From NCBI RefSeq assembly GCF_023973825.1, contig NC_090120.1, positions 2,272,501-2,336,500 on the forward strand: 64,000 bases of DNA, read 5' to 3'. Below, piece by piece: positions 14,270 to 26,182 of the stretch. The notes beneath the pieces are model-generated. The model ran no database searches and was not told the DNA's origin. It saw only the letters and a list, made by a program, of their open reading frames with translations. Numbering within the stretch: the stretch's first letter is position 1; every line of letters begins with the position of its first letter. Position numbers and translations under genes: made by a program. The DNA is from Plasmodium brasilianum. Taxonomy: Eukaryota > Apicomplexa > Aconoidasida > Haemosporida > Plasmodiidae.

Positions 14270-14518
14270 CTTATTTGCCTTTTACTTTTTTTTTATTTTT
14301 AAAGTTAATACATGAAAGATTAATGTTATGAAATAAAGGATTATTAATTTTTAATGGAGTTAACACATGAAAGAATTTTTAAAAATAACGATAAGTAAAA
14401 TTTGAATTTTTCCATAGAAACAATATCGCTAAATTAGGAACATAGCATAGACCTGCTATAAGAGTTGTTCTTATATATAATTATAATTGTAAAGATTATA
14501 TATACTGAGCTTGGTGCA

Positions 14519-14814
14519 ATGCTTTTCATTGTATTCTTATGTATTAGCGAAATGTGCATGAATAAATTTAAACAAATACAAAAAATATGTATTGTATGTA
14601 TTAAGATTATGTATATGCATTATAAATATGACCATCACTAAAAAATAAGCTTATTTTTTCTGAATTACATGAGCATTTATCAAGACAACCTGTTCATTGT
14701 GAAAGCATGTTACGCAGATATAGGAGATATTGGAGAAGAAGCGAAGCTTTATCTGAAATAATAATGCAAAAGTTACTCCAAGAAAATGAAAATAAGAAGA
14801 ATAAAAAAATGTAG
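14519..14814 (+). pseudogene. Decayed small two-exon gene, copy I (unrecognised family)
   Basis: A signal-like start MLFIVFLCISEMCMNKF begins at 14519. A second open frame from about 14632 to TAG 14812-14814 reads a strongly basic, tryptophan-containing segment (MLRRYRRYWRRSEALSEII, then NKKNKKM). The same two parts occur in the same order at 29784-30041 (LLFIVGLNINEM, then SSKIKKK) and 40344-40644 (MIFVVLLNVKEY, then QTRRIEKRKKEQMRDH and IIKKK). In those two copies a TAG acceptor precedes the second part; here it reads CTGA, so splicing looks broken. I infer a former short gene with a secretory leader and basic second exon. Whether exon 2 once ran further is unclear. Confidence 0.4.
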
Positions 14815-15995
14815 ACAAAATTTTATTTAGAAGTGTACCAAACTTACAAGTATAGTACAAATGTTAAAACAATTATTTTTTCGTGTTCTTTTTATGTTTA
14901 TGCAGGAATTTCTAAGGTGTTTTTCTGAAAAAAGTAGATGGTTTTACACCTAAAACGTTATTGAAGGAAAGGGAAGAAAGAAAAAAAGGAAGTGAAACTG
15001 TTTACAGCATTTTGCTAATTTATTATTTCTTCTCTTAATCAGTACGAAAATGCGAAGAGGTGCGAAAATAAGCCTAAGATTAGGTAAATTCTTGGGAATT
15101 GGATATATAGAACTTAAAACAATGTTTTTCAAAACTTTTTTATGTATTACGTATTCTGCTATAGAGTGTACAAATACTTGGGTATATGTACATATTGTAA
15201 ATGTGTATAGATGAATGCATATATATAGATATATACTGTTACATAATGTAATGTATCCATTTAAATATTTCGATATATGTTGCCTTATATATTTCAAAAA
15301 AAGCATCTTTATTTTTAAACATAAAAAAATACATTGATTTATATATCATAATATTAGCAGGGTTCATATAAGAATGTTTTCTTGCATAAATGGAGAGTAT
15401 ATAAAAATGATAATAACAAATAAAACGAGTAAGGTATATTTTTTACGACTTTATTTATCTATTTCATATTATAATATCCCCTGAAAGATTTCTTTTTATG
15501 ACTGAGCTTCATACATGTATATGTAAAATTGTCTTGTACAGTTGTACCCAGAATATTTGACACAAATGATCCCTGACGTATGATACTTTTATAAAGGCAA
15601 TAATGCTCATTTATAGCATTTCAAACTAAATAGATAGAATAAGACATTTATCATAGAAATACAATTTTTTGTTAATAACAGAAACAATTTGAGGACACAA
15701 CTAGTTCATAACTATGAACCTTAATGTTATAGAATTATTCATGATTAGATTCTAATTTATGCATGTCGTGAGCATGTATATATATATGTTTTTTTATACC
15801 TTCTTTTCTAGCATGTGTTAGATTATTTATATTGAATAGATATAAAATGGAAAACGTGTGTACGTATTTATATGTATACAAAGTTTTACATATTGGGAAT
15901 TTGTTTACATAACATTACTGATATTATCAGCTTATGTTCATCGGTTATAAATGTGAACAATTAATGATAAGTTCGTGTATATAAGAGTGAATGAA

Positions 15996-16115
15996 ATGAA
16001 AGATAAAATTCATATAAATGAAAAGAGTGATGGAGAACAATGCAAGTTCGTTGAAACAGTTAATTCTCTTACGGATGTTATAAGGAAAAGAAATAAAACA
16101 CAAAATATGATATAA
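15996..16115 (+). other. Short coding-like frame inside block I
   Basis: A 39-codon ATG frame (MKDKIHINEKSDGEQCKFVE...) has balanced charged residues and ends at TAA 16113-16115. The matching region of block III (about 41840-41930) keeps recognisable DNA, such as TTCTCTTACGGATGTTA against TTCTCTTATGGATGTTA, but is interrupted by stops. It may be an exon fragment of a decayed gene or chance. Confidence 0.2.
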
Positions 16116-19100
16116 TTCGCATGAACTGTGATATGTTTAAATTAAATGGTTGGAAAAAAAATTCATTTATCTGTAACCCATTTTATATTATGTCAAAATT
16201 GTTAAGGTACTTTTGAATATCTCTATTAAAGGTCTTTATTAGAACATTAATTAATAAATCCAACGTAAGGAGGAATAAAAAAAAATGAATATAAAATATA
16301 TAAAAGTATAAGAAGTAATGATATACAAGAAAACCAGAGAGTTATTAGTTCCTTGCATTATGATAATAAATATATCATATATGTAAGTAAGTGTACATAT
16401 AAACTGTAATCATTCGTTTACGAATGGGTACACAAAATTCGCTGCAGTTAATAAAGCATCTATGAATGTATACACATGTAATAATAAAAAATATACACAG
16501 AAAAACTAAGTATACAAGTTTAGATGCAATGAATAAATTCGCATGGAATACAGAATAAGGAAAATTTTATACTATAATGTTTTTTTTTTTTTTTTATAAG
16601 AATTACATTATATATATATATAGGAACTTATTTGTAAAAAGAAAGTGCTAAATATGTTTTCAAAAAGAATAAATTTATTAGAAAAATTAAATGAATGTAA
16701 AGTTCTAGAATAGAATAGAAAAAATATACATAAAATCGCAGTGGTCCTGGTTTTAGATAATATGTTAACATATATATGTATATGTGGTTATACATCATTA
16801 GACAACATTGTAGTAAAAAGATTATACTAAAGATTTAGTAATTCTATTATAAGAATGACTGTAAAAATATTAATTAACGAAACAATAAAAAAATAATAAT
16901 TCCACTGAACATATACGTAGCATACTTTAATTATTTTTTAAACAAAATATTAAAATAAAAAATGTTATGCCTAATTATTATAATATTAGGAACATGTTAA
17001 ATTAAAAGAAACCTAATATTTTATAACAAAAGTTATATTTATGATAAATGATTATTCCTACAGACATTCTATATACAATAATTTAAACAATATTAAGGCA
17101 TTAATTTAAACATATACGAATTAATAGATATATGTATATGAAATAAATATGTATATTTAATAATTTCACTTCCGAATGTTTAAGAGTTCACGTTGGAATT
17201 AAAATATTTCAAAAAAAATGTAAATTATATATTGAATGTTCTTTCTTTTTTTTTGAATATGTATAATTAACTAATTTAAATTGATGTGAATATTTTTTAT
17301 AATTCCACCATGAACAAAATAATTAATGAAAAAATAAAGATCCTAAAGTCTATCAATGTATTAGTTACATGAATAAATAGAAACAAATTATAAAAATAAA
17401 GATAATAAGTTTATGGTATTTTAATAATAGTATATTTTGAATTATATATATTATTGATTAATAAGAAGATATGTTATACTTTTTTATATAAACACAAATT
17501 TGTAAATTTTGGAAAAGTAAGGAACATCCAAATGAAAGAATCCTTTAAGAATCTAGAAGCAAAAATATTTTAAAATATGATTATAAATATATATATATAT
17601 ATATATCGATACATATACGTATATTACTATGTACATATAAAAAGGTAGAAAAAAAAACATAATCATCTTATATTTTATCATTACCGAAATGTAATATGTA
17701 TATATATAATATTAAAAATTAAAATAAAGTTTTGTCTGATTATTCATTGTTTAGAAAAGTGATATGCAAACCAAAATACATATCAATTTATTATTGTACA
17801 GTTAAAATAATATATTTTATGTATTATATTTTTATAATTAAGAACATTCACTATATTCAGAAGACATCGTGAATTCTAAATATTTCTGCTTTTATAGGTA
17901 TATTTTATAAAAAATCTAATTTATTTTATTTAGCTAAGTTACATAAAAGTTGTAATTTAATATATTATTTTGTTATTATTTACTTATAAATCAATAAAAA
18001 ATATTCACAATTATTTTCTCAATAAAAATATTAAAAATAATGCATTATATATTTTCCTAAATTTTATTGTATTCTATGATATATATAACATTTTCCTATT
18101 CTATAGAGATATTATTTTTTTTTTTTGTAATTTTTTTTTAATTATAATTACTAAAAATGTATTTCAACTACAGTTATACTTACACTTTTATTCTTTTTCA
18201 ATATTATAATATTTGTGAAGCGTCCAAATTTATATTGTAAGCTCAAACAATAAAAAAAAAATATAAATTACTTTATTCTTAAATTTAATAAATTTCTTTT
18301 TAGTTATAATACATATAAAGCATTATTTTAACCTATATGAAATTATAATATTCCATATTTAATAATATAATACAAATTTACAAAAAAATTAAATTGGAAA
18401 GTACTTCTTAAGATATAAATATTTGTACGTTAACTAATTTTTAAAATGGAATTTACAAATTATTATCGTATAAAATTTCTACATGTCGTGGGTATATGGT
18501 ACGTGTCATATTATAATATATATTATAAATAAAGATTTTTTTTTTTTTTTATACTATGTACACTATTATGGTTAATATCATAATTTTTGTTTTTCAGTTA
18601 TAAAATAATAGTATTTTAAGGTATAACTTATACATATAATTAAGCATATTATTTGGCATCTGACAAAAAAATTAATAACTATATTCCTAATATATGATTA
18701 TGTTAATATTCTCATAGCATATCTATTTTTTTTATTCTAATTATAAAATAAAATCATTCTCCTCAAAAATAACGATTTTCTATTCTATTATTTTTCTGAA
18801 AAGCTTCGATAACTAAAATATAGAATTGTTCTCTTATACCATAATATATATATGTATTAAGGATTTAGTAATATAATTAGTATTACCAAAAATTATTTTG
18901 ATATTGATTTTCTGAAAAATAACTTCATTGGAAATATTTACAAAATTATTTTTAATTTTATCTTTTTATTTTTATACTTTATATTGGTATTTTATTTATA
19001 CAAATTATTACTTTCTTAAGAAACAAATTTGCAACACAAATAACTGTATACTATTAACTCTACTTTGTGAATAAACTGTGAATTTTTTAGTTAATTTTAT

Positions 19101-19744
19101 ATATATTATAAATTTCATTAATTTGAATATAAATTAAAAATATTAATTCTCTTTATTTCAGTTAAATCATTTATATTTATCCTTTTTATTTGGATATGTT
19201 CTTATTTCGCTAATTAATTATAATAACCTTGCAGAAAATTAGTCTTAAATTTTATTTTGCTTTATGTTATATAATAATATATATGGGTTTATATGGAAAT
19301 TTCTTTTATGTATGTTTAATATATTATAAATAATAAAGTTTTTTTTTTCATTGTAATATATGTTTAATAAATCCTTAGTTATTTGGAATCTTGTTCATGG
19401 AATATTAGACTGAAGAACGTATATATTATTAGCAGAAAATGAGAAGGGATAATAAAATATAGAATGAACCATATGTTATTTCAATATAGACATTATAGTT
19501 AAGACAATTAGGCTTATAATATAGAATCAGAATGTGATGAACATTTTTAGTGTAAATATAAAAATAATTGAAGTACTGCAGCCAAATAATTGGTTAAGAA
19601 ATGGGAATACCTTTTATGTAATTTTTTTACTAAAGTAGATATATTTGTTTTAAAAGAACTCCTGTATATGGGTTTTAGTATTATATATAAAATGAGGAAT
19701 TCACCCATTATACTAAGTAAAAGAGTTCAAAGCATTCAGCATAT

Positions 19745-19972
19745 ATGAGTAATCGTTCTGATTTTACAAGTATAATTTATAGTAAATTTATTACTTTTTT
19801 TATTTCTTGTTCTACCGTGTTATTTCTTATATATATTATATCAGAAATACTAAGGCGGTTATTTTATTCTAATAAGGGATATACATCAGTATTAGACATA
19901 ATTACTTTATTATGTATTTTAATACTAGTTTATATAATGGTAAATTTCTTAAAATTAACAGTTGAACTATGA
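19745..19972 (+). CDS. Small two-helix membrane protein, unrecognised family
   Basis: A 75-codon frame starts at a true ATG and ends at TGA 19970-19972. It has a first hydrophobic helix (about residues 17-34), a basic loop (SEILRRLFYSNKGYTSVLD) and a second helix (about 52-68), then the end LKLTVEL. A relic at 45368-45597, in the same place of the related block III, keeps the ATGAGT start, the helix-loop-helix order and residues in the loop (TEVLELLIN) and second helix (LLLVTLLTILMVV). Retention of an open frame in one of two copies supports a real gene or a last exon of one. About 300 bases upstream also look like decayed coding sequence but show no clear exon. No known family recognised. 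Confidence 0.4.
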   Translation: MSNRSDFTSIIYSKFITFFISCSTVLFLIYIISEILRRLFYSNKGYTSVLDIITLLCILILVYIMVNFLKLTVEL

Positions 19973-19975
19973 CAA

Positions 19976-21220
19976 AATGAAGTATAATTTTATTTATCAT
20001 TAATATTTAGTTTTTAGAAATAAACTTTTCATGTACCTAATGGAGTGTTTATTTGTGCTTAATGAAATTATTTCATAAAAAAAAATTAATTGTATACTTA
20101 TATATTTTTTCTTATATACCAAGATAATATACAAATATATGTTAATACAGAAAAGTAAAAAAATATATATTAAATATTTTTTACAGATAGCATGTTTATA
20201 TATTTGATTTGATATTATAATTCATTGTTTTAAAGTAGTTTATTATCATTATCTAACTATATATAATATTTTTTTTTTTGTTATTATAAATGTAATATTG
20301 ACATTGCTAAATATTCACTATAAAAATATGTGCTTTATACTCAAATATTATACATGTAAATATTTTTTTTATTTTTGTATTATAACAAATATGTAATGGT
20401 TTGTTTTAATATATAATGTTCGAATTAATATAGTTTTACTAATCTATTGAAATAATTTATTCTATTAACAATTATATATATTTTTTAATGATTATATGTA
20501 ATATTTTAAGTGATTTTTTAAAAAAAATTAATATGCATTATTTTTAATATTTACGTTGTTTTCCATGTAATGGAAACAAAATCATTCGTTTTTCTTTTTT
20601 TTGTTATACTTATTTTTAATTTAAAAGTAATTTTAACAAATTATCTTTATAAAAAAATTATTATTGGCATTATATGTTTAATAATTTTTTTGATGTAAGA
20701 ATATTTTTAATAGGTTTTAAATTTTTTTTTTATAGTTCATGTGTGAATAAATAATTAATGACAAAATTATACTTTAAAAAATGAATTATTAATGGAATAT
20801 TATCAATTTTTGAATATTATAAGGTTTATATTTAAATGGGAAACTTAAAGCATATTACATATTTTGTTTTTTATTATAAATAATTGTTAGAATTAACCCT
20901 ATTTTATAAAAATTACTTATATATAAATGATAAAATATAGATAATGAACTGTAAAGTGGATTTTCACGCTTGATATAACTAAACAACAGCATTATTCTAC
21001 TAATAATATGATCAGGTTAATATATTTTATACAACAGTTATTCATTACTTTATATATTTATTTATTATTACCTTTATGTTATTATAATATTAATAAATAT
21101 TATATAACTATAATCGAATGTTTTACTAAATATACAGTTTTTATAAAATTAAAATTAGTAATGGAAAAACATTAATGAAATCAATAATACTTCCCTTAAT
21201 GTATAGAACATGCGTTATCT
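19976..21220. other. A+T-rich spacer upstream of a type A gene
   Basis: No gene seen. Around 21130 there is a TTTTTATAAAATTA stretch, and similar sequence lies 60-130 bases before the conserved upstream element of other family genes (for example near 24695 and 35130). It may be a second, weaker part of the shared promoter region. Confidence 0.4.
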
Positions 21221-21275
21221 ATAATCTCTACATTCTATATTCTATATAAACTAAATAATTCGAAATATAAAATAG
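21221..21275 (+). promoter_or_regulatory. Conserved upstream element of the family (copy 2)
   Basis: The core CATTCTATATTCTATATAAA begins at 21231, 418 bases before the ATG, preceded by ATCTCTA and followed by CGAAATAT. This is the cleanest match to the consensus in the window. Confidence 0.6.
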
Positions 21276-21648
21276 TCATACATATTTTCTTATTTTATTT
21301 TGTAAAGAAATAATAAAATTATTTAAATGCTTTAATATATTAAATATATAATTTATATATTTTGAATATTTATTAATAAATTCAATTAATATTGTTATAA
21401 TTAAAAATATTTTTTTATAGATAACATTGAGATATAAATTTTATAGTACAGCTTTATGTTTAAATTCCTCTGTCTCAATTGTAAACAAAAATTATATAAT
21501 TTTTATTATATTTTTACAAAAAAAAAAAAAAGAAAGAATAACAATAAAATTAAATAAATAATAATAGCGTCTTTTATAATTATAAAAATATAACATTATT
21601 GTTAATTATATCATTTCTCAGTATATTACAATATTAAGGATATATATC

Positions 21649-22617
21649 ATGGAAGAAAAAATTAATTCAATGTTATATGTTAAAATTACTACCTTAATCG
21701 TTTTAAGCTGGATATGCTATATTTATATATATACGGTGTGGCAATAGTATTTAATGATATTTACATTTTTTGTATTTTATTTTTATTTGTACTTTTTTTT
21801 AGTGTGATATTATTCATTAGATTATATGATAATCTTTTTTGTGTTTTTTCAGAGCACGACAAAAAATTCTTTGGATGAATGTTACAGTTATTGTAAAAAA
21901 TTATATTCAAGAAATTATCGTTTAATGGCACAATATAATGAGGATAAGGATTCAGTTTTTGTATGTTTAAACGAAAAAGTACCAAGTGGGGTAAACTATA
22001 AAAGAGATATAGCTAATAATGAAAAATTGGTCGTAGAAAAAGAGAAAAAAATAAATGGACGTTTTTCAAGAAATGTAAGATGCCATAAAAAAAATATGAA
22101 AAATAAATCATGTATATTTGAGACAAAAAAATATTCCCGTTTGGAAAAAAAAATATTCAAAGAACTAGACTATACAGATTTTCTGAAAAACAGCAGAACA
22201 ATTAGTGAAAAGACTTACAATAAAATAATGCGTAAAAAATACGGATTGCGACTAGCTTTACCTGTTATCGTAATACTATTACTATCAATATCGCTCATAT
22301 TGGATTTTGGCGGATTTGGACTTATAGGAGCGTTGATTAAGACATTGAATGCAATTACTACAGGATGGTTGGAAAGTTTACATAAAGCATTGAAGGGATC
22401 TTTCTTATGTGATTTTCTCAAATCTGTAGATAAAGGAGTGAAATCAGTATCAAGGGAAGGTAATGCCGTTCCAGATCACTATTATGTAACAGGTTTTTTT
22501 GGTATTTTTATATATTTAATACCTTTCATTGTAATAGGTGTCACAATTATATTATGGGTAATATATTATCATAAAAAAGTAAAAAAATATGAAAAAATTA
22601 AATTTACGAAAAGGTAA
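21649..22617 (+). CDS. Type A fam-l/fam-m family exported protein, two exons
   Basis: Exon 1 is 21649-21735 (29 codons, MEEKINSMLYVKITTLIVLS...), with the start in the shared context AAGGATATATATCATGGA. Exon 2 is 21853-22617, after a TTTTTTCAG acceptor. The donor is GTGTGG, not the GTAT seen in most copies. The 283-residue product has RLMAQ at the export-site position (arginine kept, leucine changed to methionine), FETKKYSRLEKKIFKELDY (about 118-136), a first helix (about 162-181), a loop of roughly 60 residues, a second helix (about 244-267) and a tail KKVKKYEKIKFTKR. It forms a doublet with the type A gene 2.6 kb downstream. Function beyond likely export is unknown. Confidence 0.88.
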
Positions 22618-24760
22618 AATGTATAATAAGTAATATGTACTTCTGTATAATGAAGTCCTTAATATAAAAGATTTACTATACTATCTATAGTTCTATTCTT
22701 AATAGAGGTTTAATAAAATTGCTTAAATTTTATAAATCATTAAATTTATATCTATCATTTTTGGTATGGAGCTACAAAAAAAAGTTAGTTTTTTTGTGAA
22801 TTTAAAAGTTTAAAATTATAAAATATGTATTATAATATAATAATTCCGTTTAAATAAATATTAGGTCTTAGTATTTGTGTATATAAGTAGTTTCTTATGA
22901 AATATATGTATTTGTTAGTTAAGATTAATATATGATACCACAATTCGTATAATATTATTCTGGTTTTATGTTAATTTATATTTGAATTATTAGAAATAGT
23001 ACCTTCCATTTTTTAACTAATTGTAGTTTAATATTCTTATTAATGGTACTATTAAAAAAATTTATGATTAATTTTAAATTACAAATGAATGTGTCTTGTT
23101 TTATATTTAATGCAAATAAATAATAATATTTTGTTTCACCGATATATTTATATATATATATATATTTATATATTTTTACTTGAAAACCTAACTTCTATGT
23201 TATAACATAATATTTATGATATATAAGTTATATATTTTTTTTAAAAGTTTTTATAAAAAATTTTCCATCGTTTTTCTATATTTTTAAGAGGAAAATATAA
23301 ATATATAATTAAATAATATGTTTATAATATATGGGTTATTTTTAATAGTTTACTAAAATTGGAAATATCAATATTCAAAATTAACTGAAGGGTCAAAAAG
23401 TTTTAATTTATTATTATTGTGCTTCGTTATGGTGATAACTAAATTTTGGAAGGTCTAGTTAAATGTATATTTATTCCAAAACTATATATAAATATACTAT
23501 AGTTATATATTTTTTTTTCATAATTAAAAAGAAAATTTAATTAATTAAATGCAAAAATATATTAGTATAACTTATATTGGAATTATTTGTCTTTTTTTCT
23601 TCTTTTTTTCGTAATTGACATCTAAATATGTGTTATATATCAATATAAATCAAAAATATCATTAAAATTAATACAAATAAATATATATACTGTAGAACCA
23701 CATAATAATGTATCGGTATTTATTTATATATTTGTACTATATTCATGGTCATTTATAAATATATAAGTAAAGATTTAATATTATTTAAAGAATGCAAAAT
23801 GATACATATAGTTTATATTCACTGATAAGTACTCACATACATTTAAATTCTCATTTTGTAAATGAAATAAAACAAAACAAAAAACAAAAACTGTTTTCAT
23901 ATATACAATTCATATATACACATATATTTTTGGTTTAGATGCGCGAGTTAGTATTCAAGTTATTTCTAAGAACTGTTCAACACAAATTAGTGTATTTTCG
24001 TTTTTACTATAAAATGCATGTATGTTATTATTAATACGGTGTATGACAAAGTTGTAATAATATATAAGTTTATACGTACTTTTAATATTTTATTATTACT
24101 ATTACGTAGTTCTTTAATTAATTCTATTTTATAGTTATTACTTATATGTGCTTAATGTAATAAAACGTAAAGAATAAAATATATGTGTTTTTATTGTTTA
24201 TTGCATAAAAAAATATATTATTGAAACAATGATATTCTGATAATTATGCCGATATGTAACTATTAATATATATTATTACTTTTATTTTATTATATAATAT
24301 TAAAATTTCTTCTAAGTATATATATATATATTTATTTATTTATTTAAAAAACGAAATAAATAATAAATTATATAGTAGAATTTAAAAACAATTCATTTAG
24401 AAGTAATATGAATTAATCTTAATTTAAAATAGTAACTTACGAAAATTATTATACAAAAATAAAAAATTCTCATTTATTGAATTTTTAAATATATATTAAA
24501 TTATATATTTTGTAATATCTAGTAAATTATATTTTTCTAAATACATTATAGATCATTAAATAATTAAAGCGCCGCAATTAATATAATACAAACTGTTGTA
24601 GTAACTATGCTTTATTTAACCTTATTATTATTAGAATATTATAATAATTTATATTATATAACATTAAATTCCAATTTTTGAAAACAAATGGTTTATAAAA
24701 TTAGAATTATTAAAATAAAAATATTGCTAAAATTGGTTATAGTCTAAATACAGAGAAAAT
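22618..24760. other. 3' flank of one type A gene and 5' flank of the next
   Basis: No gene seen. Near 23095 TTGTTTTATATTTAATG is the usual family 3' landmark. The stretch 23695-23830 (with ATGGTCATTTATAAAT and later TATAGTTTATA) is clearly related to 62870-63000, which follows the pseudogene ending at 61797. Confidence 0.5.
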
Positions 24761-24822
24761 ACATAACCTATATTCTCTACATTCTATATGCTAATACATG
24801 AAATATATGTTTGGAAATATTT
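24761..24822 (+). promoter_or_regulatory. Conserved upstream element of the family (copy 3)
   Basis: TATTCTCTACATTCTATAT, with its core C at 24780, lies 421 bases before the ATG and is followed by the tail GGAAATATT. Confidence 0.6.
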
Positions 24823-25200
24823 AGTAAACTTATTTTTATTTTAACATATTTATAAGTGATGAATAAAAAAATATTTAATTATTGTTCCACATCAATTAAT
24901 TAAACTATAATTTTTAAATATTTATAAATGTATTCAAATTATTTTTTTTTAATAAAAATTAATTTGTTAAAAGCAAAATAAAGATAAGAATTTTATTATA
25001 TATTATTAAAGATATTTTTCCTTGTGTCTACTGTTAAAGATATTATATGTACATTTTTTTTTTATCGCTTCATATATAGATAAAGGAAAAATGATAAAAA
25101 TACTAAATATGTAATAAATTATTTTTTAGCATTAAAAGAATATTATACTACGGTTTATTTATTCTTTCTTGAATAAGTTATAGTATTAAAATTTTATATC

Positions 25201-26182
25201 ATGGAAAAAAAAATGATGATAATTTTACGTATTAAAATTTATGCGTTTATACTTTTATCCTGGACAAACCATTTTAAAAATGACGTAGTATGAAAATATT
25301 ATTTGAAAATATTTTGGTTATTACCATTTTTAGTGTTTTATTTTTGTTAATAAGCTTTTTTAGCATAAAATATTTCATTTAATAAATAACAAATGTTTAC
25401 TTTGTTTTTTTTAGAGTACATTTAAGATGTCTGAAGTTGATAACTACAAGCTTGAAAAAAAAATAAATGCAAGCACATATAGGATACTAGCAAAATATAA
25501 ACAAGATAAGGATTCATGTGCTGTATATTTACATGAATATATACCAAAATATCAATCAAAAGAAAAAAGGTACGTATCTAATAATGAAGAAAAAAACCCA
25601 GAAACAAAAAAGCAGTCAAATGGAAGGGCATTAGTGAATGAAGGAGGTCATAAGCAACATATGAAAAATAAATCTTTTATGTTTGAAACAAGAGCATATT
25701 CTCGTATAGAAAAAAAAATATTCAAAGAATTAGATTACTTAGATTTTCTTCAAAACAACAGAACTATTACTAATAAGTTTTTCAGAAAAATAATATTTAA
25801 AAAAAAAAAAGTACGAATTTGTTTACCTTTATTCTTATTCTTGTTTTTATTAATCTCAATAATATTAGATTTTTCTTGTGGTTATGGAATTATTGGGGGA
25901 TTGCTAAAAGTACTGAAAAACACACATGGAGCTAAATGGTCAAGTCCCTTACGTGCTTTCTTGGGGAAACTCAATTTAGACTTTTTGTGGCATACAGCTA
26001 AGATTCCTGTGAATGGTGCATCAACATCTCCTAGAAATTGGACTTTTATAACTAAACCTTTTCTAATTTATATAATTTATTGTATACCTCTCCTAGTACT
26101 GGGTATCACCATTATATTAGGAATTTTTTACTACCATAAAAAGGTAAAAAAATATCAAGAAATTAAGTTCAGGAAAAGGTAA
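25201..26182 (+). CDS. Type A fam-l/fam-m family exported protein, two exons
   Basis: Exon 1 is 25201-25287 (29 codons, MEKKMMIILRIKIYAFILLS..., ending NDV before GTATGA) and exon 2 is 25415-26182 after TTTTTTTTAG. The 284-residue product has YRILAKYKQDKDS with its arginine at residue 52, matching a relaxed export motif RxLxK. It continues with FETRAYSRIEKKIFKELDY, a very lysine-rich stretch just before the first helix (about 164-183), a loop holding several tryptophans, a second helix (about 245-268) and the tail KKVKKYQEIKFRKR. It is the second member of a type A/type A doublet and keeps every expected part. Location is expected to be a membrane outside the parasite; partner and activity unknown. 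Confidence 0.9.

Larger units (their letters stand above)
14270..19975 (+). repeat. Inter-doublet block, copy I (long)
   Basis: This region is less A+T-rich in parts than its surroundings and is related along its length to 39780-45600 and, over its first part, to 29270-31180. Shared landmarks include GCTTTTCATTGT (14521; also 29786), TTTATCAAGA (14676; also 29920), TTCTTGCATAAA (15380; also 30616), GAGCTTCATA (15503; also 30742), GAACATGTTAAATTAAAAG (16990; also 42786) and GGTATATGGTAC-like sequence (18490; also 44125). It begins with a decayed two-exon gene and ends with a small membrane-protein frame. Limits are estimates by eye. Confidence 0.6.

Noticed and set aside
14950..15306. 118-codon - strand frame in block I
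   Set aside because: The matching regions of blocks II and III do not keep this frame open. Only a short piece (NGYITLC) recurs, because the DNA is duplicated.
17970..18209. 79-codon frame rich in Phe, Ile, Tyr and Asn
   Set aside because: Low-complexity translation of A+T-rich sequence; not preserved in the corresponding part of block III.
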